Positions 13,601 through 23,849 of a DNA stretch of 64,000 nucleotides are shown here, piece by piece. A program made the translations under genes and the position numbers. Numbering within the stretch: the first letter of the stretch is position 1; the number at the start of each line of letters is the position of its first letter. The notes below the pieces were generated by a model that searched no databases, was not told the DNA's origin, and was given only the letters and a program-made list of their open reading frames with translations. The stretch comes from Massospora cicadina (lineage: Eukaryota; Entomophthoromycota; Entomophthoromycetes; Entomophthorales; Entomophthoraceae): contig JAKSZP010005661.1 of the NCBI GenBank assembly GCA_022478985.1, forward strand, positions 20,548-84,547, given 5' to 3'.

Positions 13601-14125
13601 AGATAAGGCGGAAGAGGGATACTCAACTGTGCAAGCACATTCCTTTTTATTAAGCTTCTCATGGGTCAAAATCAGTAGAACCTAGTAGTTAAGCAGGGAG
13701 AGATAACCCTGCTTCAAATTAATAATCTCTTAATACTCAAGAATGAACTGGGTACCAATGAGTATATTATAGGTAATGTTAGCCAGGGCCACCGCTGGAG
13801 CTGACAAGATGAGCTTCCCAAACTGATGGGCATAGAAGAGTATGCCCCAATGGCGCAGGTGTTATTTGTACCTGTGATTTCAAATTCTTGATTATAATCA
13901 AGGTCAGGGGACAGCTTTATTTTCTTAATGATTTTAGTTGACACAACGTTCACCAGGGACCCAGTGTCAAGGATAGCAATAGCCCACACTTCATTGATGA
14001 GGACCTCCACTTTGGTTAAGACTCCATACAAGTTGGTGGAAAGAGCGAGGACCTCCTTTAAACGGAGAGTAGAGGCAAATCTTTTGGAAGTTCTGGGTAT
14101 TTCTCTTGGATAGACTGCAGGGTAT
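10620..14125 (-). pseudogene. pol: Ty3/Gypsy pol pseudogene of A (protease, RT, RNase H, integrase)
   Basis: The protease at 13714-14113 carries AIAILDTGSLVNVVSTKI, a retropepsin DTG site. A linker with YQRPINLLLGNLTKKDMV lies at 13173-13439 and is conserved in element B. The RT spans about 12330-13000 and keeps its YLDD catalytic box near 12575-12590 (VYLDDITFFSE). RNase H is near 11880-12207. The integrase at 10860-11510 includes ETIAEVLDAYVTCKKQ (zinc-binding end) and MVGPIPQTASGNLYILVGIN (core start). Stops and frameshifts are frequent. At 14125 the frame is cut by F1-1 and gag continues beyond 16032. Confidence 0.85.
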
Positions 14126-16018
14126 GAGATCAACATAACTTTTGAGCAATTTTTTTAAAACAGTTAATTTTATTGCTGCCTCACTGAAACAATTTTCATT
14201 TCATGTCCTCATATCCACCACCTGCTGCCCCAGTGTGGGGCAGTGGTGCTCCACCCAATAGCATTTACTGCCCATCAGGAAAATGCATGCAAACTGGCTC
14301 ATCCAGCCCACAAAATGCAATTGGCCGATTTGTCCCTCCAAGGGACTTATTGCTGCACTTCACGCAAGTCCACCCAACCCACCCCCACCCCCTAGCCCAA
14401 TCCCATATTCGCTTTAGCCTCCATGTTGAGTACGAACATCTCTTCCCATATGCCAACAAAGCAATAATTGAGCTGGCAATGGCCGCCTTTGCACCAGCAG
14501 GATTTATCAACTTCTTACCTTACAAGAGATATTTCAATATTGGATTTCCCACTGAGGAGGATGCGGCTGCTGAAGCAGCAACGCCCTTGATTTATAAAAA
14601 CACACCATTACCACCACCTGTTCACGCCTCCCCTATGATACCACACTCATGGTGTCCTTCACAAAACTTCCCTCACACCTTCCCCTTCAAACTCTTTATG
14701 AGGAGTTGATGTCAGGGCTGCTCACTTATGGCACAGACCACATCTTCCAATTACTTGTTCCGAGTGGTGTTGAGCACTTAGCACACCTCAGGTGATAGCC
14801 ACCATTACCCCCACCAGCCAACCATAGCCCAGCACATCCCACCACGCGCCTATATCCCATCCGCACCAGACCACTTCTTTTGGGATTGCATTGACAATGG
14901 CCGCACAGTTTGCCCCCTCTGCCATGAATTGGACCATTCCAAAAAGCATGTTGATACAGTTCAAACAATGTGAAAACTGCCAAACCCACTCATGAGGCCA
15001 CACCTACAGCTTTTAAGTGGGAATTTTGGCTGCCATACCCCCTCCAGCCAAGCACTTGAAAAATCAGCAAAATCTTGCAACCAAGACCCACGCCAGCAAA
15101 TTTTCTCAAAATCCAACTAATCAGGGGCAGGTTTGGACCCAGATTCAATTCAAACAAAAATTTACCCAAAAATTTACCCAATCACAGCAACATCTCTCCA
15201 AATCAATCACACTAAACCAAAATCCCTGGGACTTATTGTATGAAGTGACCAAATCTGGTGAAATTTTCCCACCTCCGGACTTCCCAATTAATTTAGAGAC
15301 TTTTATAGAATCAGACTTTGATGCCTCATTCCTGCCCAAAAAATATGTCCCCAAACCAACCAATACACTTTCCTGAGCAACCATCGGCTTGCCAAGGCTA
15401 TGGTGGGCTCACCTGAAAGATGCCATCTTTGAAGTCATGGAAAAATCTGTTGCTGAATTTAAGGAAGGACTACACGTCACCTTATACCTCCCAATTTCCC
15501 TGATGTCTAAAAGAGGAAATTGAACGCCTAGCTTAAACTGCCACCACCGCTGTTAAGCATGTCGCTGAGATGGCAGATTTTCCCCATCCACGTGCATCAC
15601 CAGAGCCAACATTACAAAATGTGCACAGCTTTAAAATGCCCATATCCAAGATGAACACCACGTTGCCAAATTCATGGAGGCCATGCTCCTGGCCCAAATT
15701 GTCAGTTATGATTTCAACAATTATTTATTCCACATTGACCCTCATCCTATGGATGCCCCAACCCCCTTGCTCTCAGCATTGATCTGCCTCTACAATGTTG
15801 AAGTTGAAATTGATAATACGCCTGATCCCCCCTCCCCCTCCACCATGGTGGGATAAGTGTCTCGCCGCTAAGCCACCTGGTAGGTTATTTTCAAAAAATT
15901 TGTGTGTCTCGCTGCTCATTTCAGGAAGTTGATTCATACTTTGGCTTGTTTCATTGGGTTTTTGGTTTTGGTATTGTCTGTCCCCCAGTCTGTGTACCTC
16001 AAAAGAATTTTAAATATT
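14126..16018 (+). mobile_element. F1-1, ORF1-only LINE-like retroposon
   Basis: This is an insertion of 1,893 bp in element A, flanked by agactgcagggtat (14112-14125) and agattgcagggtat (16019-16032), a 14-bp TSD with one mismatch. Element B carries the same host site without the insertion near 27900, which confirms the boundaries. It has a short 5' UTR, one reading frame and an A/T-rich 3' end without any RT or endonuclease. The structure (TSD of 13-14 bp, A-rich tail, no terminal inverted repeats) points to target-primed reverse transcription by a LINE. Confidence 0.85.
14203..15856 (+). pseudogene. F1 ORF1-like protein pseudogene, copy 1
   Basis: Start is the ATG at 14203 (MSSYPPPAAPVWGSGAPP), conserved in all four copies. 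Order of parts: a Pro-rich N-terminus; a block with YFNIGFPTEEDAAAEAAT (about 14533-14590); a segment resembling an RRM fold, after a frameshift near 14610 (LPSHLPLQTLYEELMSG, ending VPSG); a Cys/His knuckle at 14887-14937 (C-x7-C-x2-C-x4-H); a stretch with NPWDLLYEVTKSGE (15221-15262); and a C-terminus ending DPPSPSTMVG at 15856. The same order is seen in the LINE ORF1 at 57390. Its role is probably RNA binding in a retroposon RNP. Frameshifts and stops show it is dead. Confidence 0.75.
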
Positions 16019-16032
16019 AGATTGCAGGGTAT

Positions 16033-17438
16033 TAACACTGGGTGGGTCGAATTAATGTGGCAATGATCTGGTCAGTGTCACTGGAAAAGTCAACGACCTT
16101 AAAACCCCTCAACAATTAACAAAGATAAGTTTGGTAGTGGTCCTAGCCAAATACACTCTCTCAGGGTTCAACCTATTGGGTATCTCCACTTCACCTGTGG
16201 CTCCTAAAAATAGTGACTGACATCTTCAAAGCCCCCTTCAGATTCGTCATCAGAGGTATTACTTATGCATGTCAAAGATTCCAGCGGTTTGGAGGTAAGG
16301 TCAGTGCTTCCTTTGTTGCAGAATAAGTCCAGGGAGCTCTCAATTACCCAGGTAACTTTTTGAGGAGAGCTGTTATTGTTATGGCTCTACATTTAACCTT
16401 TGACGTAGAGGGTTTGGGCTGCCCCCATAGCTACAGGTTTTGAGCTAAAGATGGCTGGAGGAGATGCCAATGGAGATAGAGATATTGCCTTGGAGGGACG
16501 TTACAATGGAGGCACTTTAGAAGGCCTCTCTAACAGAGGAGAAGAACAGGGAAAAATGATAGCTAACTTTACCAGCTGAACTTTGGGAGCAAAAGATGTA
16601 GGGGAGTGCTGCCCCGTCACTTGCTAGTATCCTCTGCCTATCTTAACATGGGTAGAAGAATTTTGTTGCAGCAGCTCCGCGTGAGCAGATTTCCAAAGGG
16701 AGACAGACATAGAAGAGGCTGGAGGGGTTATATTAAATTCTTGTATCAAAGCTCCTGACATATTATGTTCATAGAAGTCAGTCACCGTTGGTAGAGCCTC
16801 CTTGGTATCTCGTATAATTTAGAAGGAGCTCTTTACAGAAGAGATATACATAGCCAGAAGATGGATGAGAAGCCAATCCAGCCAAAACAGCAGCCTTGGC
16901 ATCTTTGAGAGAAAGCATTTTGGCAACTAACAGAGGTTGAGATTCACTATAGAAACTATCAACAAAAGAGGTGATCAACTCTCCCTCTTGCAGATTAAGG
17001 CACATAAAGGCCTGTTTTTGCCTTTGTAAACTATGTGTGGAGCCAAATTCTTCAATAAGCACTTGCTTAACCTCCGCCATGGTATGTTTACTATGTTGGG
17101 AACCATATATCTTGAGTCAAATGACTCAAGCAGGGTAGGATGTATTTGAGTTTTTCTGGTCAGTCGTGGCTTCATATCATGATTAATAAACATAAAGGAA
17201 GGAGGCAATACTACCCTTACCACGTGTAAAATTTTCTCACAGAGGTGGTTTATGAATAATAAAGGAGGCCCCATGAGGGCGCTTGAAAAAAGTGCTGTTC
17301 AAGCCTTTTAAGGCGAGACAAAGAACTGGCTAGTTGGTGCTCTAAAGCAGCTAGCCTTGGTTGAGATAAAGCGAGGAGGCTAAGAGGGTCATTTTCTTCA
17401 CCAACCCCCATTTTTAATCGGTTTTTTGTAGTGTACAA
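16033..17438 (-). pseudogene. gag: Gag pseudogene of element A
   Basis: The frame starts at 17438 (MYTTKNRLKMGVGEENDP) shortly after the PBS, as expected for gag. A helical segment (SQPRLAALEHQLASSLSRL) follows and has a clear counterpart in element B at 28978-29262. A second open part, 16778-17080 (MAEVKQVLIEEFGSTHSL), resembles a capsid C-terminal segment. From 16033 to 16740 the sequence is Pro/Ser-rich linker with stops. No zinc knuckle is recognisable. Confidence 0.7.
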
Positions 17439-17457
17439 CCCCCAGTAATTAGCACCA
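17439..17457 (-). promoter_or_regulatory. Primer-binding site of element A
   Basis: Next to the 5' LTR, the minus strand reads tggtgctaattactggggg. A PBS begins TGG, complementary to the CCA end of a tRNA. The same position in C reads tggtgctcactacaggg, so both probably prime from the same tRNA, with some mutation here. Confidence 0.65.
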
Positions 17458-17459
17458 CT

Positions 17460-18100
17460 TGGTGGAATTCAGGCTGGTTATATTTTTGCTGGTGTTAAAG
17501 CACCTGAATTTCAAAAAAAGTATTCAGGAGGAGAATTCTCTCACCTGCGGAAATAAGTGGTTTTGGGGATTTTATATCACTCATATTTAAAATATGCAAA
17601 TTTTAGTAATATAAAAACTGGATTTTATATGATTCTTATAATGTTGATTTTGGGGGGTGAAGAGCAAACCCTCTTGGTATCTCAAAGCTTAGTATTCAAA
17701 TTTATTGTGGCTCGAAGTGAAGGGTACAAAAATCAGATTAGGGTACAATTAGCTAAAATAGGGAATATGGGTTTCAGACCTATCAGAGCTCCTGAACTTT
17801 GACTTGCTTCAATGGGATGGCCAAATGGACGGTCATTAGCTGTTAGAATAACCCTGTTCGGCAAAGATTTAATATGTTTTATCCAATCAGACGTTGGGAG
17901 CTCAGAATAATTCCACTGATTCTGCTGCAGGGTTGGTGCAACCTGACTACCAACAATGGAGCATTTTGGCCAAGGTTGAATACAAGTATTACCCCAATTT
18001 GAGGGGTTCCACCAAGAGTCAGCCAGGGTCTTTTGGCTGATATTATTGGCATTTACATTTTAAACACTCTTTTCACAATATCGACTTGTAAATGTCTGAA
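17460..18100 (-). repeat. 5' LTR of element A
   Basis: It begins tggtggaattcaggctgg and ends near tgtctgaa on the plus strand, matching 9907-10551 along its length. The terminal inverted bases have decayed. The adjoining cctcc is the right-hand TSD. Confidence 0.85.
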
Positions 18101-18226
18101 CCTCCATCTCTTTGCTCTCAGAACCACTCAATTAAAAATGATCAATAACTGGATTGCCTTCATCCATGGACTCATATGGATACTTTGCCCCAGGCTAATG
18201 GCGAAATGGTTCTCCTCCTGATTCAT
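18101..18226 (-). pseudogene. gag: Gag pseudogene of element C, N-terminal part
   Basis: The first ATG downstream of the C PBS is at 18226-18224 (MNQEENHFAISLGQ). It lies just upstream of the element A insertion, which separates it from the rest of gag (7690-9906). A stop follows about 32 codons in. Position and orientation, not similarity, support calling this the start of gag. Confidence 0.5.
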
Positions 18227-18257
18227 GCTTGTAAACTAGTTTATTAACAAAGTGAAA

Positions 18258-18274
18258 CCCTGTAGTGAGCACCA
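18258..18274 (-). promoter_or_regulatory. Primer-binding site of element C
   Basis: The minus strand next to the 5' LTR reads tggtgctcactacaggg, starting with TGG as a tRNA-primed PBS should. The matching tRNA would end ccctgtagtgagcacca. Related sequences sit at the same place in A and B, and in a looser form in E. Confidence 0.7.
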
Positions 18275-19057
18275 CAAATATTTAAATCAGTGCTAGGGCA
18301 TCAAATTTTGGTGCACAGGTATTTAATATTAAAACTACAAGATGCTTTAAGTGGACAGCGACCTTGCCAACTTAATGAAAAAGGGAAACTCACATCTGGA
18401 AAAAGAGATCTCTATTATTTAATTTAACTGGTGCGCTGTGTAGTTTTGTATACTGACATAGGTTTTGGGACTTGTAGAGTAGTCTTTTATTGCTGAAGTT
18501 TGCTTTCAGTGACATAGGAAAAAGGATCCCTTACCATTGGAGCTCCTTTTAAATATGCTTTTTCTGCTATGGTTTCCATTGGTGCATTTTATGTATACTA
18601 AACTGCATTTAAAAGTGCTTGCTAGAGGAGTAATTATCCAAAAGAGGATTAGGGAGCGAATCACCAAAGCTTGGAATAATTCCATTATAGCTATAATTTA
18701 TTGGCTGTATTGAGATGCAGGAAAACGGCTATAATGAAAATAGGAATCCTCTTTCCAAATATTTTACGCTGGCGCAAGGAATATGAAAGGGTGGTAGAGT
18801 TTTCCTAGTGCTTAGCATAATAGGAAATCCAGCGGGGTTAAGGAAATGAACTGCCTAATAGTCTTATGTGAATCGATGCACTGAGGCCAAGCACAAAAAG
18901 TAATCAAATACAACTTTTGTTGACTCCCTATAAAGTCGTGGGCCATGCGCTGAGGACTTATAATATTACATCGGAACCTATATCTAATTATTAGTTAAAA
19001 ATACTTATTTGCATAGTTTATTGCATAAACTAATGGTTGGTCAAACCTGCTGCAGCA
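18275..19057 (-). repeat. 5' LTR of element C
   Basis: About 783 bp matching 3037-3816. It ends ctgcagca on the plus strand, immediately followed by attgg (19058-19062), identical to the 5 bp before the other LTR. The PBS side is more decayed, so the start is accurate to a few bases only. Confidence 0.85.
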
Positions 19058-20813
19058 ATTGGAAAATAACATTGATAGATGCTCTGCCAGCGGTCATCCA
19101 TGATAAATATGAACATTATTTGATATCATTTTGACCACATGTTCACCATCCAACCCTAACAATCTGTAGAAAATATTCCTAATGGACTTGTTTAAAGACA
19201 TTTTGTTCTGTATTAATACCATTAGCAATGACAATACCATTCCATTTTTGGATAAAATATTTAATAAATCTTTGATAGAAATTGAAGATATATGCTTAAC
19301 CATCAACAACAAAAAACACATATAACTTTGCATGGTTGCACCACAATGTTTTACACATGACTTTATGATCAAGATTTATTGAGAGAACGACAGTTTAATG
19401 ATGATTTCTTGCATTCATTTGTCAAAGCAAATAAACAACTCTTAGTTGCAGACAAAAAATGGCCTACGGTACAATTACAATTGTGGTGGCTATTGGTAAA
19501 GGTGGTTTACTTTTCCTTGATGTGCCCGGTGGCACAGGAAAAAGTTCCTCATCAGTTTACCATCAGCTCAAATTATCTCTCAAAATGGAATTGCTTTGGC
19601 CATTGAATCATTAAGTACCTCAGCTGCATTATTGGTTGGTGGACAAACAGTGCATTTAGAGCTCAAATAGCCATTGAATATATAATTTGCTTAAGCTCAA
19701 TCTTGTAATATTACCAAAGGTTCTAGCATGGTGAAAGTTCTGCAAACTTGAAAAACTAATTGTCTTGGATGAATGCACCATGGCACATAGGAAATCACTT
19801 GAAGTGCTTGATTGAACTATTCAAGATTTTTAAGCAAATTCAAACCCATCCAGTGAAGCTCTCATCTTATTAGCAGATTTCTTCCAACAGATCCTACCAG
19901 TCTTAATAAAATCAACACCAGCTGATGAACTCAATGTTTGCCTCAAAGCATAACATTTTTTGAGACATGAGCGGAAACTCACATTAAAGACTAATATGTG
20001 TGTACATCTACAGCTCAGTGCATCAACCATATTATCAAACCAGCTATTGGCCATTGTTGATGGAAAAGTATCAGTTGATGCTTACACAGAATAAATTTCA
20101 TTTCCATTAAACATTTGTGTTATTGTTCCATCAATAAAACAATTACTCATAGAGTTTTCCCACAATTTGACACCAATATATAAAATCACCAATGGCTTTG
20201 CAAATGTGCTATTCAAAAACACCAATGTCAATGCAATCTACTATGCAATTTATGAACAAATTACAGGTAAATCTGTAACCTACAAATTGATTGACAGCAT
20301 CATGAATGCAGACAAGATTTTAAATTTAATCCATTGAGTTTTTAAATTTGTTGGTTCTTTCTGGTATGCCTTTCTGGTTTACCATACAGATTGTCACATA
20401 AAATCAGCGCACCAATAATTATTTTGTCCAACATTGATCCGCTAAATAGTGAAATAGAACCAGGCTTGCTGTCATAAAACTCATGTCAAACATTATTAAA
20501 GTGACATTTATGAATGGCAAATTAAAATTAGAAGATGTGCTGATTCCACATATAACATCTTTACTATCAATATGACATTTAATTTTAAATAATTGCAGTT
20601 CCCCATTCAACTTTTATTTTGAATGACTATCAACAAGGCAATAGAGCAATTGCTTCATGTGTGATTAAATCTAGAAAAATTTATGCTTTTCATATGGCAA
20701 TTATGTATCGCATAGTCACCAATGGGACAAATAAATTTTTTCCCTTTTGCAGAAGACAGAAAGACCAGATATTATATAGTTTAAAGCACTTGAATAAACT
20801 TTTTCACATTTGA
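19058..20813 (+). pseudogene. Helitron-type PIF1 helicase pseudogene, main part
   Basis: This resumes the helicase cut by element C. Recognisable blocks: IEIEDICLTINNKKHI (about 19280-19325); the Walker A site FLDVPGGTGKSSSS (about 19515-19555); motif II DECTMAHRKSLEVLD (about 19768-19812); ALILLADFFQQILPVLIKST with PADEL (about 19860-19930); LTLKTNMCVHLQLS (about 19979-20020); and a C-terminal end around 20760-20813. The order is that of superfamily 1B helicases encoded by Helitrons, which unwind DNA during rolling-circle transposition. Stops and frameshifts abound. No clear Helitron 3' hairpin or CTRR end was found in 20814-21054. Confidence 0.85.
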
Positions 20814-21400
20814 TTTTATGCAAAAAAATCATTCCCTTTTATCATATTATATATAAATGTGTCTGCTTTATATATGTATACCTACTTAGGAAAAAGTATT
20901 GCAACGCATGCTGGTCACAAATAGTTTATTGTATAGATAATTGGTTAATAGATAATTAATTTGTTATAAGAAAAATAATGAATTGATAGGTACAAGATCC
21001 CAATTTGATAAAGGCTGGGTTGGGTAAGTCAAATTTAGTTTTATTTATAAAAGTTGTTGGATTATAGGTTTTTGTTGTTCTTGCTGGTGCATTTTCCGCC
21101 TAAATTCCAACAGATATTGGCAGGAGAAGAACGTTTCCTACTGTGGGGATAAATAATTATTAGGGATTAATTGACCACTTATAAGTAATATACTAAAACT
21201 TAAATTAAAATTAAAGGAAGGTTTTTTAAGTTTTTTATTAGTAATTAATCAAGGATCAAGAATAAAACCATATTAATCTCTTAAGGCTTAGTATTTAAAT
21301 GGAATCAAAACTTGATATGGGTTGGACAGGAAATTCAGTATAAGCTGAGTGCATCCAAATATGGTAATATGGGTTTTAAACTTATTAAATTCTCAAGATT

Positions 21401-23325
21401 ATATTTAACTGAAGTAAGCCAACCAGGGGATGGACATTACCAAACTAAAAACTAAAATCATAATAAAAGATTAACAATTAAACAAAACGCCCAAAATGGA
21501 TGGATCAATTGAATCATACCTAACAAATAGCCAACCAGGTGGGTAGCAAATACTGCTATCCCTCCATGGTGGATGGGGAGGGGGGATTGGGGGGCTTGTC
21601 TTCAGCCGCATCCATCTCATCCCAGAGTAGGGTGCATTTTAAGGCAGATAGTAAGGATGTGGGGGCATTAGCGGTATGGGGTTCAATATCCTTGATGACT
21701 GGAACTTCCGAATAGTTGCCAGCCATCATAATGCCAACGAAGTATTTGGCCAAAGCGTCTTCAGCTTTTGAGGCGGGCGTCTGGGAGTTTAACAAATGTG
21801 TCAATGTTGGTTTGGGTTATTTTTGCTTTCAGATTCCGTGCTACTGTTACCACATTTTGCATGGCTTCAGTGACGTTTTTGTGTAAAGTTTTCATATTGA
21901 TCTTACTTTTTGTAGTAAGATCTTTGGGAATAACAGGAGGTGGAATTCCTCCTGTGAGCGCAGCCACAGATTTGGCAGTAGCTTTGCGGAGTGGACAGCA
22001 ATCTGGTGTGGCGGCTGCTTCTACTGCAAGCTGGTGGTCGCTGTATAATGGTTTAGCATTAGGTTGTGGGGCATATTTCTGAGGCGGGAATTTTGCATCC
22101 CATTTTACGTTACAGAGTCACTTGACTTGCAGCAACAGTTCTATAATGACGTTACCTGATTTATCGATTTCATCCAATAATTCAAATGGTTTTGGTTGAA
22201 TTGGATTGGGGAATCAGCGTAAAGTTGAGGTTTGTTTGATTTGTTTGCGGATGCATGGGATTGAACTAGGATTCAATCCAACGTTTGATTGGAGGAATTA
22301 TTTATGGCATTGAGGTGGGGAGGAGGCTAATTGGTGGCTGCAGGTGCAGCTGCTGCATCAGGCTTTGGGGGTGGAGGAGGTAGGATTGTGCCCCATACCT
22401 GAAATTGTACAGGGTGGGCATTGGATTGGAGGTCAGTGGATGAGTCATACAATCCATCTGTCATGGTTGAGTAGGGGCATTTGCATTTTGAGGTGGTCTA
22501 ACTCAAAACATGACAGACAGATAATCTGCCCACCCTCGACGCAGGCCCAAAATGGATGGTTGGCGCTGAGGGAATAATGGTGCACGGCGGAATTGCCACG
22601 CACTTTTACTAAATTCAGGGCTTATTGTGGCATATGCCTGAGGCCCAGCAAGTCGTGTGGCCCCATTTGGGACCACAAATTGTAGGATGGGGTTGGAGCC
22701 ATAGGCTGCCAAACTGGCCATCAGCTCCTGGTGGAGCACTTCAGGGGAGGTGGGTGGGCAGGCCAGCAAATTGGACCACCAAAGTGGTGTCTACTGGGAG
22801 CTGAGTCCGAGTTGTGTGGAGAGGGGTGCCCTGGAATACCAGGGGCACAGTTGCTGCAGTGGCAGCGTCAGCTTCGCAGGTGAAGCTGAGGTTGAAATAC
22901 CCCTTGTAGGGGCAGAAATTGATAAATCTGGCAGGTATCATCACCGCCTGTGCCATTTTGATAATGGCTTAGTCATGGTATGGGAATAGTTTCCCATATT
23001 TGACCCTTAGGCCATAGCGCATGTTGCTCCGGGGAGCACTAGGGGGCAGCATGGTACCGCTTGGTATGAGCAAGGTGGGCATCCAGGTCCTTGGGTGGAA
23101 CGAATCAACCCATGGGTTTGAAATGACTGGGTGAACAAGTACTTGCGCGTTTTCCTGCTGGATGGAAAATGGCGGGGGGAGTTTCACCTCTGCCCCATGC
23201 TGGAGCAGCTGGCGGAGAATCTGAGGACATCAGAGCAAAACTACTATGGGCAAATACAATTTGACTATTTAAATTCTTGTAATTTGGCACAGAAAGTTAC
23301 GCCTAGTGAAAAGAGAGTGGATCTG
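21401..23325 (-). mobile_element. F1-2, ORF1-only LINE-like retroposon
   Basis: Inserted in the 3' LTR of element B. It is flanked by an exact 13-bp duplication, aattctcaagatt, at 21388-21400 and 23326-23338. The other B LTR has the uninterrupted site near 29670. On the minus strand it has a 5' UTR of about 95 bp, one degenerate frame, and a 3' UTR ending with the F1 tail (gtccatcccctggttggc, then an A/T-rich end). It is 1,925 bp, close to F1-1 and F1-3. Confidence 0.88.
21556..23230 (-). pseudogene. F1 ORF1-like protein pseudogene, copy 2
   Basis: Start ATG at 23230 (MSSDSPPAAPAWGRGETPP), aligned with the start of copy 1. FINFCPYKGYFNLSFTCEAD lies near 22900. The RRM-like segment is at 22620-22769 (LHQELMASLAAYGSNP, VVPNGATRLAGP). 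The knuckle CVEGGQIICLSCFELDH lies near 22495-22550, with no final Cys. The C-terminus ends PPNPPSPSTMEG at 21556, matching the other copies. Several frameshifts make it non-functional. Function is inferred from the order of parts shared with the LINE ORF1. Confidence 0.75.
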
Positions 23326-23849
23326 AATTCTCAAGATTCGCCTCACTTGGATAGAACAATCAATGGAGGGTAGGTAGCAGGCAGGACATATTTATGAGCA
23401 GTGATATAATATATATCACTAATCATTGGGTGGGAATATTTGCCTTTTGTGAACCCCCTCAAAGGCTATAAAAGGGGGTAGTTGAGGTGTAGGTGTTAGG
23501 ACTTCATTAGAGAGGGGATGGAGAAGACCCTCGGAGAGGCTCCTCCAATTTTGCTGCAGGTTTTGTGTAACCCTGAAATTAGCCATAGGGTGATTTGGGC
23601 GAGGATTGGGGGCAATTGTATTACCCCAATTCGCAGGGTTCCACCATGAATCAATTATGGTTTTTTGGCTGAAGCTATTTATTTCAAAAACTGAATCACT
23701 CTTTAAATATCAGACTTGTAATCGTCTGACATCACCCCCTTCATGAGTGTTAGGGGAAGAAGAAGGCTGCAAGAACCAGCCATGCACCCAGTTGACAGTG
23801 ACTCCTGTAGCAAGGGATTGGATGAATTTCTCCTCACCTCGCTTATAAC

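Larger units (their letters stand above)
9907..18100 (-). mobile_element. Ty3/Gypsy element A, nested in C and carrying F1-1
   Basis: Element A is a minus-strand LTR retrotransposon: 5' LTR 17460-18100, PBS 17439-17457, gag 16033-17438, protease to integrase 10620-14125, 3' LTR 9907-10551. Flanking 5-mers are tctcc (9902-9906) and cctcc (18101-18105), a TSD with one difference. It lies within the gag of element C. Its gag-protease junction is split by the plus-strand element F1-1. Sequence closely parallels element B, so A and B belong to one lineage. Confidence 0.88.
3037..19057 (-). mobile_element. Ty3/Gypsy element C, with element A nested inside
   Basis: Element C is a full LTR retrotransposon on the minus strand: 5' LTR 18275-19057, PBS 18258-18274, gag, pol, polypurine tract 3817-3830, 3' LTR 3037-3816. 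The two LTRs (about 780 bp each) are alignable along their length. The flanking 5 bp are identical, attgg at 3032-3036 and at 19058-19062, so this is an intact insertion unit. It cuts a Helitron helicase frame. Its gag is split by element A (9907-18100). All coding parts are broken. Confidence 0.9.
21055..23731 (-). repeat. 3' LTR of element B, split by F1-2
   Basis: LTR sequence covers 21055-21400 and 23326-23731. It starts tgttgg and ends ctgaca on the plus strand, beside the minus-strand run gaagggggtga. Both halves line up in order with 29323-30066. The right half includes TATA-like and promoter-like sequence (gctataaaaggggg, about 23466). Confidence 0.88.

Noticed and set aside
14265..15384. 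Several minus-strand frames opposite F1-1
   Set aside because: They do not recur on the matching strand of the other F1 copies, while the plus frame does.
20814..21054. Possible Helitron 3' end
   Set aside because: I looked for a hairpin followed by CTRR and found no convincing candidate before element B begins.
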